Below the pieces are notes generated by a model, which did no database searches, was not told the origin of the DNA, and saw only the letters and a list, made by a program, of their open reading frames with translations. A program made the position numbers and the translations under genes. A stretch of 64,000 nucleotides of DNA from Methanomassiliicoccus sp. (GTDB lineage: Archaea > Thermoplasmatota > Thermoplasmata > Methanomassiliicoccales > Methanomassiliicoccaceae). Below, piece by piece: positions 43,182 to 50,588 of this stretch (positions are counted from its first letter, which is position 1; every line of letters starts with the position of its first letter). The DNA lies in the NCBI GenBank assembly GCA_033485155.1, contig JAWQJJ010000011.1, positions 1 through 64,000 on the forward strand. The letters are read 5' to 3'.

Positions 43182-43972
43182 CTTTCTATCATAATGTTTT
43201 GCGAGAAGAGGTTTTGATTTCTTACTAGCTCTTGATACCGCGCCAGGGTGCCCATGGCGTCGGCCATGTCTGCGAGGTTGATTCCCAGGTACAGGACGGT
43301 GGTCCGGACGTCGCGGTGCCCCATGAGCTCGGCGATGGTCTCGATCGGGCACATACCGGGGAAGCGCTTGTTGGCCTCCCACAGCGTGCGGCCGTAGGTC
43401 CGGCGCAGGGTGTGGTTGCTGAATGGTATGCCCGTCCGCGCAGCTACCCCCTTCACCAGCTTGTCCAGGGCGGTCTTCTGGTATGCGTGCAGCCTCCCGC
43501 CCCGTTCGTAGATGAGCAGAGCGTCGGGCACCTTGACCGCGGGGTTCTTCTCCCGCGCTCGGGCGATCTCCTCCTCTCGGAGCTGCTGGTAGGCCTTCAG
43601 CTCCGCCAAGGTGTCGGGGCGGTAGGGGACCATCCGCCACTTCCCCCCGCCCCGGCCCTTGCCCTGGACCGACAGGTAGGCGACCTTGAAGCTTCCCGGC
43701 TTGAGGCGCAGGACCTCCACTCGGCGGAGACCGAGGTTCAGCTCCAGGTGGATGACCAGGCGCTCCAGGCCCTGAGCCGCGTCCAAGATGCTCAGCGCTT
43801 GTGACGGCGACAGATGCTCGGGCGGCAGCTTCTCGTCCTGAGGCCACTTGATCTTCATGTCTCTGATCACCGTGTTGCCATGCCACTTCAAGTAGGTGTT
43901 CAGCACGGCCAGGTGTCGCCTCTTGACTCCGTTCTTCTGTCGGGCGTAGACCTCGTTGCGGATATAGTCCAC
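43163..43972 (-). CDS. tyrosine recombinase (integrase), N-terminally shortened, overlapping tRNA-Ala
   Basis: 269 residues from a GTG. The catalytic domain is intact: Arg83/84 in GLRRVEVLRL, Lys near 105, HTLR (His187, Arg190), GH (His219) and Tyr228 in VLYLG. Only about 50 residues precede the catalytic domain, so the usual N-terminal DNA-binding domain (about 80-100 residues) is partly missing. In frame, nine more codons (VKTKWAREE) precede the GTG, then a TAG. The last six codons and the stop lie inside tRNA-Ala, antisense to its T-arm and acceptor. That places the attachment site in the tRNA 3' end, as in archaeal integrated elements. Confidence 0.85.
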   Translation of the reverse strand: MDYIRNEVYARQKNGVKRRHLAVLNTYLKWHGNTVIRDMKIKWPQDEKLPPEHLSPSQALSILDAAQGLERLVIHLELNLGLRRVEVLRLKPGSFKVAYLSVQGKGRGGGKWRMVPYRPDTLAELKAYQQLREEEIARAREKNPAVKVPDALLIYERGGRLHAYQKTALDKLVKGVAARTGIPFSNHTLRRTYGRTLWEANKRFPGMCPIETIAELMGHRDVRTTVLYLGINLADMADAMGTLARYQELVRNQNLFSQNIMIESGQSGI

Positions 43973-43999
43973 CTCTTCCCTGGCCCATTTTGTCTTGAC

Positions 44000-44401
44000 C
44001 TAAAGGGTCGCGGCATACACTCTCGGCCCCAACAGCATATATCCAATTCCCACGAAGATGAGGATATACTCTCCGACCGAAACAGCCAACGGAGGAGAGC
44101 TAGTAAAGAAGAATAACGCCTGATCGGCTGGTACCGTGAGGAAAAGCAGTACAGCATTGGTCACTGTCAGAACGGCGGCAAATCTCGGCCTAATGAACAG
44201 CAAGACCAGGCTAACAATGGGCATAACCAATCCCACAATAATGAAGAATATAATGAACGCTGGAGTCCGCATCTCATTCATACGGGTCTCGAATCCCAAG
44301 GGAGTCAACAAGAACCCCATGATGAAACCCAGTACCAAAAGAACGGCCAGCATCTTTTTCGATCTCCCGAAGGGTGCCCATTTACTTGCAATCGAAGACA
44401 T
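44000..44401 (-). CDS. four-TM membrane protein, unknown function
   Basis: 133 residues, four hydrophobic segments (MLAVLLVLGFIMGFLLTPLGF, FIIFFIIVGLVMPIVSLVLLF, AVLTVTNAVLLFLTV, YILIFVGIGYMLLGP). No family. Its TAG stop immediately precedes the truncated integrase, so the stop may have been created at the junction. ATG at 44401. Confidence 0.6.
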   Translation of the reverse strand: MSSIASKWAPFGRSKKMLAVLLVLGFIMGFLLTPLGFETRMNEMRTPAFIIFFIIVGLVMPIVSLVLLFIRPRFAAVLTVTNAVLLFLTVPADQALFFFTSSPPLAVSVGEYILIFVGIGYMLLGPRVYAATL

Positions 44402-44628
44402 TTCTTTCTCTCCGGCATAGCATCTTGCCTATTGCTAAGGCAAGTTGCCATGGATATTATTGCTAAGAAGCAGCCTTAAGTGTACTGTAACGCCCGACCG
44501 GCAATGTAATCTCCAGTTCTCATGCGCATTCGTAATGCCAGGCAATGAAAATCCAACGTCCATTGTTACGACAAACCAGACAAAAATATCCTATTTCTGA
44601 AGTAGCGGCTAAACCAGTATTGCCGGCA

Positions 44629-45339
44629 TCAGCGAGATACTAAATGGCGTTCATTTAAACTATCCCTGATCCGCTCATTTTCCAGCCGCATCTTCAATCC
44701 CGATATGATTGTTTGCAGCCCCCAATTGAACAACTCTTCCGGAGCATGCTTGCTCCACTCGTCCATGGTCTGGTCCATCAGCATCATCTCTGAACTATCT
44801 GTTGTGTCCCTCATCATCGATAGTTCCGGTGACTGACCCGAAGTTACAGTAGGGTTTGCTTGTTCTTCGATGACGTAACCCCACACATAATCGGTGATGG
44901 TCTCGGACCCCAGGCTGGACTGCAAATGATCAAAGCCAGCGCCGTGGAGGACTTGCAGGCTGGTCAACTTGAGCTTCTGCATGGCCTTCGAACGGAACGA
45001 CGCGCCGGCGACGATGCGCCCCCCGTCGCGGTGGGAGAGCATAGCTCGCCTTAGAGTGTGTGCAGTCTGAGTCAACCACTCTGTCCAGGCATTCTTATCT
45101 TTAGGCGGCTGCAAATCGTACATTCCTCCGTCCTTCAGGATGGCCTCGGCCATATCATCGATCAGATCGGACTTGTTCTTGAAGTGCCAATATAATGTTG
45201 GAGCCTGAATGCCAATCTTGGAAGCTATCTTTCGAAGGGTCACGTTGTCCAGTCCCTCCTCGTCCAAGACCTCTAGTGCTGCCCTGATCGCTGCCTCTGG
45301 ACTAATGCGGGGCCCCTTTGTTTTTTGTCTCTCCCTCAT
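44629..45339 (-). CDS. TetR-family regulator of the ABC exporter
   Basis: 236 residues. HTH domain: ISPEAAIRAALEVLDEEGL, TLRKIASKIGIQAPTLYWHFKNKSDL, the TetR signature. The C-terminal ligand-binding domain is of the TetR_C type (helices to about 225). Divergent from the ABC exporter genes across the twin operator, so it most likely represses them until bound by a drug or toxic molecule. ATG start, TGA stop. Confidence 0.9.
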   Translation of the reverse strand: MRERQKTKGPRISPEAAIRAALEVLDEEGLDNVTLRKIASKIGIQAPTLYWHFKNKSDLIDDMAEAILKDGGMYDLQPPKDKNAWTEWLTQTAHTLRRAMLSHRDGGRIVAGASFRSKAMQKLKLTSLQVLHGAGFDHLQSSLGSETITDYVWGYVIEEQANPTVTSGQSPELSMMRDTTDSSEMMLMDQTMDEWSKHAPEELFNWGLQTIISGLKMRLENERIRDSLNERHLVSR

Positions 45340-45379
45340 CGAAAGTGAATAAGTGGAAAGCTATATAAAATAGAACATT

Positions 45380-45414
45380 GTTAGAGTTCTCTAACATCGT
45401 TAGATTTGTCTAAC
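45380..45414. promoter_or_regulatory. twin TetR operators
   Basis: Two copies of GTTAGA-N4-TCTAAC, at 45380-45395 (spacer GTTC) and 45399-45414 (spacer TTTG), lie 19 bases centre to centre in the 76-base gap between the divergent tetR and ABC genes. A third half-site, GTTAGG, starts at 45418. A TATATAAAA box lies just left (45362-45370) and can serve either direction, so a bound repressor would block both. Confidence 0.85.
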
Positions 45415-45430
45415 TATGTTAGGTGAAACA

Positions 45431-46402
45431 ATGATTACTCAAAAAGGGCATCAACCAGTTGTCCACGTAGAGAAGTTGGTGAAACGGTACCGCGATTCTG
45501 AAAAGAAAGCGGTGGACGAGATCAGCTTTGATGTATATCCCGGCGAGTTCTTCGCTTTCCTGGGGCCGAACGGCGCAGGAAAGACGACAACTATATCGAT
45601 CCTAACGACCACGCTGGCGAAGACAAGCGGTGTGGTGAGAATCGGCGGCTACGACATGGACAAACAGCAGAAGGAGATCCGTCAGAGCATCGGCATCGTC
45701 TTTCAGAACCCGAGCCTGGACGCCAACCTGACAGCCGAAGAGAACATCCGCCTCCACGTGAGCCTCTACGGAGTCTACGGTTACAGGCCGACCTTCACCA
45801 TGATGCCCCAGGAGTACAAGGACAAGATCACTGAGCTGGCAAAGGTCCTTGGGATGGATCAGGAGATGTTCCTCCAGGTGAAGACCTTCTCCGGCGGAAT
45901 GAAGCGGAAGCTGGAGATCATCCGCAGCCTCATGCACAAGCCCAAGGTGCTATTCCTTGACGAGCCGACCCAGGGCCTGGATGCTGTCAGCCGGCGGTCA
46001 CTGTGGACCTACCTGAGGAAGGTCCACAAGGATGAGGGCATGACTATCTTCCTGACGACCCACTACATCGAGGAAGCGGAAGGTGCGGATCGGGTTTGCA
46101 TCGTCAACCACGGAAAGATCCTGTTCAACGGGACCCCTGATGAGATGAAGGATCTGATGATGGACAAGTACATCCTCGTCGACGCTGAGGACCGGACCGC
46201 TCTCAAGGCCGATCTCGCTTCTTTTGTCACAGAGAACACCGATGACGGCTGCCTGAGGATCATGTTCACGGAAAACACCCCCCAGGCGATATTGTCCAAG
46301 ATCAAGGTCCCGCTTACAGTCATGCACCTCCATATTCCATCATTGGAGGAAGCTTATGTTGATCTTGTCAATAATGGAAACGACAAGGGGGAGGTGTGCT
46401 GA
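45431..46402 (+). CDS. ABC-2 type drug exporter ATP-binding subunit
   Basis: About 323 residues from the ATG at 45431, preceded by AGGTGA; an in-frame ATG at 45416 lacks a good site. Walker A GPNGAGKTT, Q-loop FQNPSL, signature SGGMKRKLE, Walker B VLFLDEPTQGLD and the H-loop TTHYIEEAE. It resembles DrrA-type ATPases of ABC-2 exporters. Energises drug or lipid efflux with the permease next to it. Its stop overlaps the permease start (TGATG). Confidence 0.92.
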   Translation: MITQKGHQPVVHVEKLVKRYRDSEKKAVDEISFDVYPGEFFAFLGPNGAGKTTTISILTTTLAKTSGVVRIGGYDMDKQQKEIRQSIGIVFQNPSLDANLTAEENIRLHVSLYGVYGYRPTFTMMPQEYKDKITELAKVLGMDQEMFLQVKTFSGGMKRKLEIIRSLMHKPKVLFLDEPTQGLDAVSRRSLWTYLRKVHKDEGMTIFLTTHYIEEAEGADRVCIVNHGKILFNGTPDEMKDLMMDKYILVDAEDRTALKADLASFVTENTDDGCLRIMFTENTPQAILSKIKVPLTVMHLHIPSLEEAYVDLVNNGNDKGEVC

Positions 46403-47196
46403 TGTCCATGAGCAGAGAGTTCAACACTATAACATCCATCTGCGGACGGGACATTGTGCGCTTCTTCCGGGACTGGAAGATGAATGTCGGTTCGAGCATC
46501 TTCTTCCCCCTGGTGTTCTTCGGCCTATTCGGAAGCGTCATCGGACAGAACTTGGGCGCTGAGCTTCCGTACGATTACCTTCAGTTCGCCCTTCTGGGCA
46601 TGATCGCAGGCATGGCCATCCTGTTCACCGCGAACTTCGTGACATCGCTTGTGGAAGAACGGGAGACTGGGTTTACCCAGGAGATATTCGTGTCTCCGGT
46701 GTCGCGATATTCGATAATCATCGGGAAGATGATCGGTAGCAGCGTGAACTGCCTCGTGGCGGTCGCAGCCACGATCCTCATCGGTCTCGCCATGGGAGTT
46801 CAGATCAGCCTGGGAGGGCTGGGGCTTATCCTGCTCGTCATTCCCGTGGTATTCCTGATGGGCAGTGCCTTCGGCGTCCTGGTGAGCGGCATCTTCAGCA
46901 CCAGCCCCAAGACCGCAGGCATGGCGGTCATGATGGCCATGTTCCCACAGCTCTTCTTGTCGGGGGCATTCATTCCCATAGGAAGCTCGACGGGAGCCCT
47001 CGAAGTGCTGGTCCACCTGATGCCTGCCACGTATGTCGTGGACCTCATGAGAGGCGCATACTACTGGGGCACACCGACGTATAGCCTGGTAGTACTGTAT
47101 GATCCCTTGGTCGATCTAGTGATCTCGGTGGTTGTCTCCATTGCGCTCTTCATCATCGGGACGCAACTCTTCGCACGGAGTGAGCGCAATCGCTAA
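46402..47196 (+). CDS. ABC-2 type permease (DrrB-like)
   Basis: 264 residues. Six membrane segments in the ABC-2 pattern. Cytoplasmic loop VEERETGFTQEIFVSPVSRYSII carries the coupling motif, and LSGAFIPIGSSTGALEVLVHLMPATYVVDLMRGAYYW is the conserved region. Forms the channel of the exporter with the ATPase upstream. ATG at 46402 inside TGATG, so translation is coupled. TAA stop. Confidence 0.92.
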   Translation: MSMSREFNTITSICGRDIVRFFRDWKMNVGSSIFFPLVFFGLFGSVIGQNLGAELPYDYLQFALLGMIAGMAILFTANFVTSLVEERETGFTQEIFVSPVSRYSIIIGKMIGSSVNCLVAVAATILIGLAMGVQISLGGLGLILLVIPVVFLMGSAFGVLVSGIFSTSPKTAGMAVMMAMFPQLFLSGAFIPIGSSTGALEVLVHLMPATYVVDLMRGAYYWGTPTYSLVVLYDPLVDLVISVVVSIALFIIGTQLFARSERNR

Positions 47197-47489
47197 AATG
47201 TAAAATTGGGGTCATTACCCCGCCACTTTTTATTGGGCCATGCTCCTGGGAGACTTGTGTTGATCGCCGATCTATTGTTTCGGACTAGTCGGATGACCCG
47301 TATCGAACTTGATAGTTCACTGCGGAAGGCACATGATTCCCCTCTTTCGCCCCCTTGCTCCCGCCTTTCATCATTAAAGCAGCCTGCGCGTCGGAAGTTA
47401 CTCTTCATAATTACATTGCGAATTGGTCAATCTGGATATGGTGAATTCACAGCGAAATTGATATATTCCTCCATCGAGTGATTCATCTC

Positions 47490-47583
47490 AAGGGGAAGCC
47501 CACCTCCCACATCTTCGCCGAGGTTTGTGTAATCCCTTAGAATCACGAGTGAGCTCAGGTATGATTCCCCGGGGCTTCCCCTT
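47490..47583. repeat. 94-nt structured inverted-repeat element
   Basis: Twelve-base arms, AAGGGGAAGCCC (47490-47501) and GGGCTTCCCCTT (47572-47583), enclose 70 bases with nested pairs, including GAATCA/TGATTC around TGAGCTCA when read on the minus strand. It could be a transcribed structured RNA, a terminator or the leftover end of an IS200/IS605-like element. No transposase gene is next to it. Confidence 0.45.
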
Positions 47584-47676
47584 CGTCGCTCGGCATCAGG
47601 GAGATTATTGCTTTTTAAGTTGTAGAGGCGGATCGATCTGTGTGTCATCGATGTGAGACCAATCTGCTAGCGTTTC

Positions 47677-47715
47677 AACGAAGCACCTGCAGAAGTAGCA
47701 GCATGCAGCTTCGTT
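47677..47715. repeat. inverted repeat with 8-bp arms
   Basis: AACGAAGC (47677-47684) and GCTTCGTT (47708-47715). A second small hairpin, AGATGC-AGA-GCATCT, follows a few bases to the right. Part of the hairpin-rich stretch that has no gene. Confidence 0.4.
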
Positions 47716-48004
47716 CGAATTAGATGCAGAGCATCTGGAACATAACATTTCCAAATCCCCGAGGATTTCTTCAAGAGCTCTCGATCGGGAGAGGTGAACC
47801 GAACTTGGTTCATAACGGTGTCGAACCAGCTAGTTTCGTGAACAGAAATCCTGGTTCGTTCATTTTCTTTCTACTGGCTTGACGATCGATGAGAATGGCG
47901 ATCATTATTACAAGCACATAAGCGGCAACGGTACGAAAACATCCAAGAGAAATCCGGCGAAGCTCGTTCGATCGAAAAAGATAGGATGGAAGGAGTTTGG
48001 TCGC

Positions 48005-50038
48005 TCACTTTTTCCTTGTTCTAACGACCACCAGGACGATCGCCACCATCGCCAGCAGCATGCCGAGAACGCCTACGATGAGCGGCATCGAGTCGTCCTT
48101 GAGCGTGCTGACATCGTCCCTGGTCGCCCCCAGGCTACTCTGGACGTTCGTGAGGTTGGTCTTAGCCGTCGCCAGGTCCGCCATCGTAGCGTTTAGCTCG
48201 CTCCTGAGCTGCGTCACCTGATCGTTCGTCAAGCCAGCGGCCGAGTCGGTGGAGTTGAGTGAATCGCTCAGGCTCGTTAGCGCGTTCTGCATCGAGGTCA
48301 TCTGCTCCAGTAGAACGGTGACGTTGTCGGTGGTGAGGTTCTGCGCCGCGTAGCAGTCGGACAGCTGCTCATTGACGTTTCCTATCCATTCCCTCGTCAG
48401 CGAGAGCAGTTGCTGAGTGATCGCCAGCTCATCGGCCGTGTCGTCCGCCTGATCCTTGACCTGCAGCAGGTATTCGATCACAGCAGTGAGCTGATCGTTC
48501 GTCATCGTGACGTTCGAGTCGGTGCTTTGAATGATGGCGAGAATCTGGTCCCTCGTCTCATTGAGCTTTTCATTGAGCTCGTCGATCTGCGTGGATGCGT
48601 CGTTGACATAAACGACCTCCACGGAAACGCTGATGCGTCCCAGCACCGACCAGGCGGTCGCGGTAATGACGTTGCTGCCTTCGAGCAGCGAAACCGTCAC
48701 CGCGAACGAGCCGTCGCCCTTCTGGTTGACGAGGTATCCGTTAACCTCCAGCATGTTCATCGTGCCCGTCGTGCCAGTGACCAGAACGGTCGAGGTATGC
48801 ACGGTAGTGCCGTCCGCCGGCGAGGTGATGATCAAGCTCAGGCTGGGGAATATCATCGGATAGTTATCTTCGCTCGAACCGCCGGCCACAGCGTATGGAG
48901 TTTCCGCGATGCCGTCATGGTTCGCGTCCGGCGCCTGCAGGTCGCTCCAATAATTGCCTCGGCCGATGCCGTTCCAGATGTTGTTGCCATCATCGTACGC
49001 CTGCACCTGCCCCCAATTGTACGTCGTGGATGCACCGTTGTTTGCTACTAATATGTTACCATAAATGCGGTTGTCAGAGCTGGACGCCATGTAAATGCCA
49101 TTCTGTGAGTTCGATCTAATGGCGTTGCCCTCGACGAGATTGTCGTTCGAAGAATAGACGAATATGCCCCAGCTGTTGCTGCCACAGGTATTGTTCTTGA
49201 CCGAACAGTTGCTCGATGTCTGCAGGTTGATACCGATATTGCCATTGTTGCTACAGTTGTTGTTCTCGATGACAATGTGGTCTGAGGAGATCAGACGTAT
49301 GCCTATGTTAGCGTTCGAAGAGCAGGTGTTGTTCTCGATGACGTTGTCGCTCGAGGAATCCAAGTAAATACCATAGATATTGCCGCTGCAATTGTTGTTC
49401 AAGAATGTATTGTTGTTCGAGGCGTACATGTAGACGCCATAGATGGCGTTGTCACAGGTGTTGTTCTTAACTGAGTTGTTGCTTGAGTGAACCATGAAAA
49501 AGCCAGATTCGGAATTGATGCAGGTGTTGTTCTCGAAGACATTGTGGCTCGAGGAGTCCATGCGTATGTTTTTGGATGGATTGTTGCATGTGTTGTTCTT
49601 AATGGCATTGTGGCTCGAGGAACCTAGGAAAATGCCGTTCTGGTTCGAGCTGCAGGTGTTGCCGACAACGGTGCAGTTGCCGACATTGAATAATGTGATC
49701 CCTGCCCCAATCCAGTAATCGTCGCCGTTATACCATGCCCCGTGCACGAAGCAGTTGCGGATAATGAGGTGGGCGGTCGTGTTCCCGATGTAGATGGCGT
49801 TGCCCGCTCCGGCAGCGTCGATGTCGTATCCTTGAATGATGAAGGGGTTCGATTCCGAGCCCTCACCTGAGGTCGCTACTGACGCCAGTTGGAGGTCGTC
49901 ATCAACGCGGATGATCGCATGCGACGTGTATGTCGGGTCGCCCTGCACGTTCGTGATCATACCGGATGAGGCTATGTTCGCGATGAATAATGAAGTTATT
50001 AAAACTAAAAATAATGGTCTCTTAGCAATGGTGTTCAG
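48005..50038 (-). CDS. surface right-handed beta-helix protein with signal peptide and C-terminal anchor, probable CTG start
   Basis: About 677 residues if it starts at CTG 50038. The first 30 residues form a signal peptide (basic KRP, then a hydrophobic core LFLVLITSLFIANIA, then SSG). Next is a NosD/parallel beta-helix domain (about 60-380) of repeated 22-24 residue turns (N-N-T-C-S-S-N, S-S-x-N-x-I-x-N-N types). It continues with a beta-sandwich-like domain, a long helical coiled coil (about 470-620) and a C-terminal helix (LIVGVLGMLLAMVAIVLVVV) followed by RTRKK. The first ATG (49960) would remove the signal peptide; upstream there is no in-frame ATG, GTG or TTG. CTG at 50038 has GGAGG 8 bases ahead. 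Located outside the cell, attached to the membrane; it may bind polysaccharide or form a surface layer component. Confidence 0.82.
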   Translation of the reverse strand: MNTIAKRPLFLVLITSLFIANIASSGMITNVQGDPTYTSHAIIRVDDDLQLASVATSGEGSESNPFIIQGYDIDAAGAGNAIYIGNTTAHLIIRNCFVHGAWYNGDDYWIGAGITLFNVGNCTVVGNTCSSNQNGIFLGSSSHNAIKNNTCNNPSKNIRMDSSSHNVFENNTCINSESGFFMVHSSNNSVKNNTCDNAIYGVYMYASNNNTFLNNNCSGNIYGIYLDSSSDNVIENNTCSSNANIGIRLISSDHIVIENNNCSNNGNIGINLQTSSNCSVKNNTCGSNSWGIFVYSSNDNLVEGNAIRSNSQNGIYMASSSDNRIYGNILVANNGASTTYNWGQVQAYDDGNNIWNGIGRGNYWSDLQAPDANHDGIAETPYAVAGGSSEDNYPMIFPSLSLIITSPADGTTVHTSTVLVTGTTGTMNMLEVNGYLVNQKGDGSFAVTVSLLEGSNVITATAWSVLGRISVSVEVVYVNDASTQIDELNEKLNETRDQILAIIQSTDSNVTMTNDQLTAVIEYLLQVKDQADDTADELAITQQLLSLTREWIGNVNEQLSDCYAAQNLTTDNVTVLLEQMTSMQNALTSLSDSLNSTDSAAGLTNDQVTQLRSELNATMADLATAKTNLTNVQSSLGATRDDVSTLKDDSMPLIVGVLGMLLAMVAIVLVVVRTRKK

Positions 50039-50588
50039 CTAGGCATCCTCCAATAATTATAATGGGAAAATAAATAATGGTTACCTAAATAGATAATTGG
50101 AAAGATACCAATATTGATAGTGATGAATGCTATTCGTTATCGATCGTTCGGTCTGCATTGATTTTTTTACACGATAATGAGTTCCATTGTCGGTAGTGAT
50201 CGGTGGCGATCGGCCCGGACGAGTTTTAAGGTCTGGGAACATGCTATCGACTTGTTCGCATATTCATCCTGCACATTTAATCAAGTAAGGCGAAAATATC
50301 GTTAGGGAGAGCCATCAGGGTTTTGATCTGCCCCCAGCCAATAGCTATTTCATCGTCGATGTTAAATATATTATATCGTCAAAAATAATTCTTTGTTTAG
50401 TTGGGTCTAGAGTCTATTTAATGAGCTGGCTTGAATGAGAGGGTTGGCATAAATGCTAAATCCATCGCATCGCCCGTTCTTATTACCGGCTGGTTGTCAG
50501 GGATAATAGGCCGCTTGTTTATCAAGATGGATATCGTACTGGAAATATATTTTAAAAGAATGTGTTGTGCAGCGCGTATTGAAGCTCC
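50039..50588. other. intergenic, promoters for flanking genes
   Basis: About 550 bases, AT-rich, without a good open frame. AATATATTTTAAAAG at about 50546-50560 probably drives the histidine kinase at 50589, and AT-rich DNA at 50040-50110 the surface protein. No repeat was seen. Confidence 0.4.

Larger units (their letters stand above)
47197..48004. other. hairpin-rich intergenic region
   Basis: About 800 bases with no convincing gene on either strand. It contains several inverted repeats (47490-47583, 47677-47715 and smaller ones), so structured RNA or mobile-element debris is more likely than protein. The left end is directly behind the ABC permease. Confidence 0.45.
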
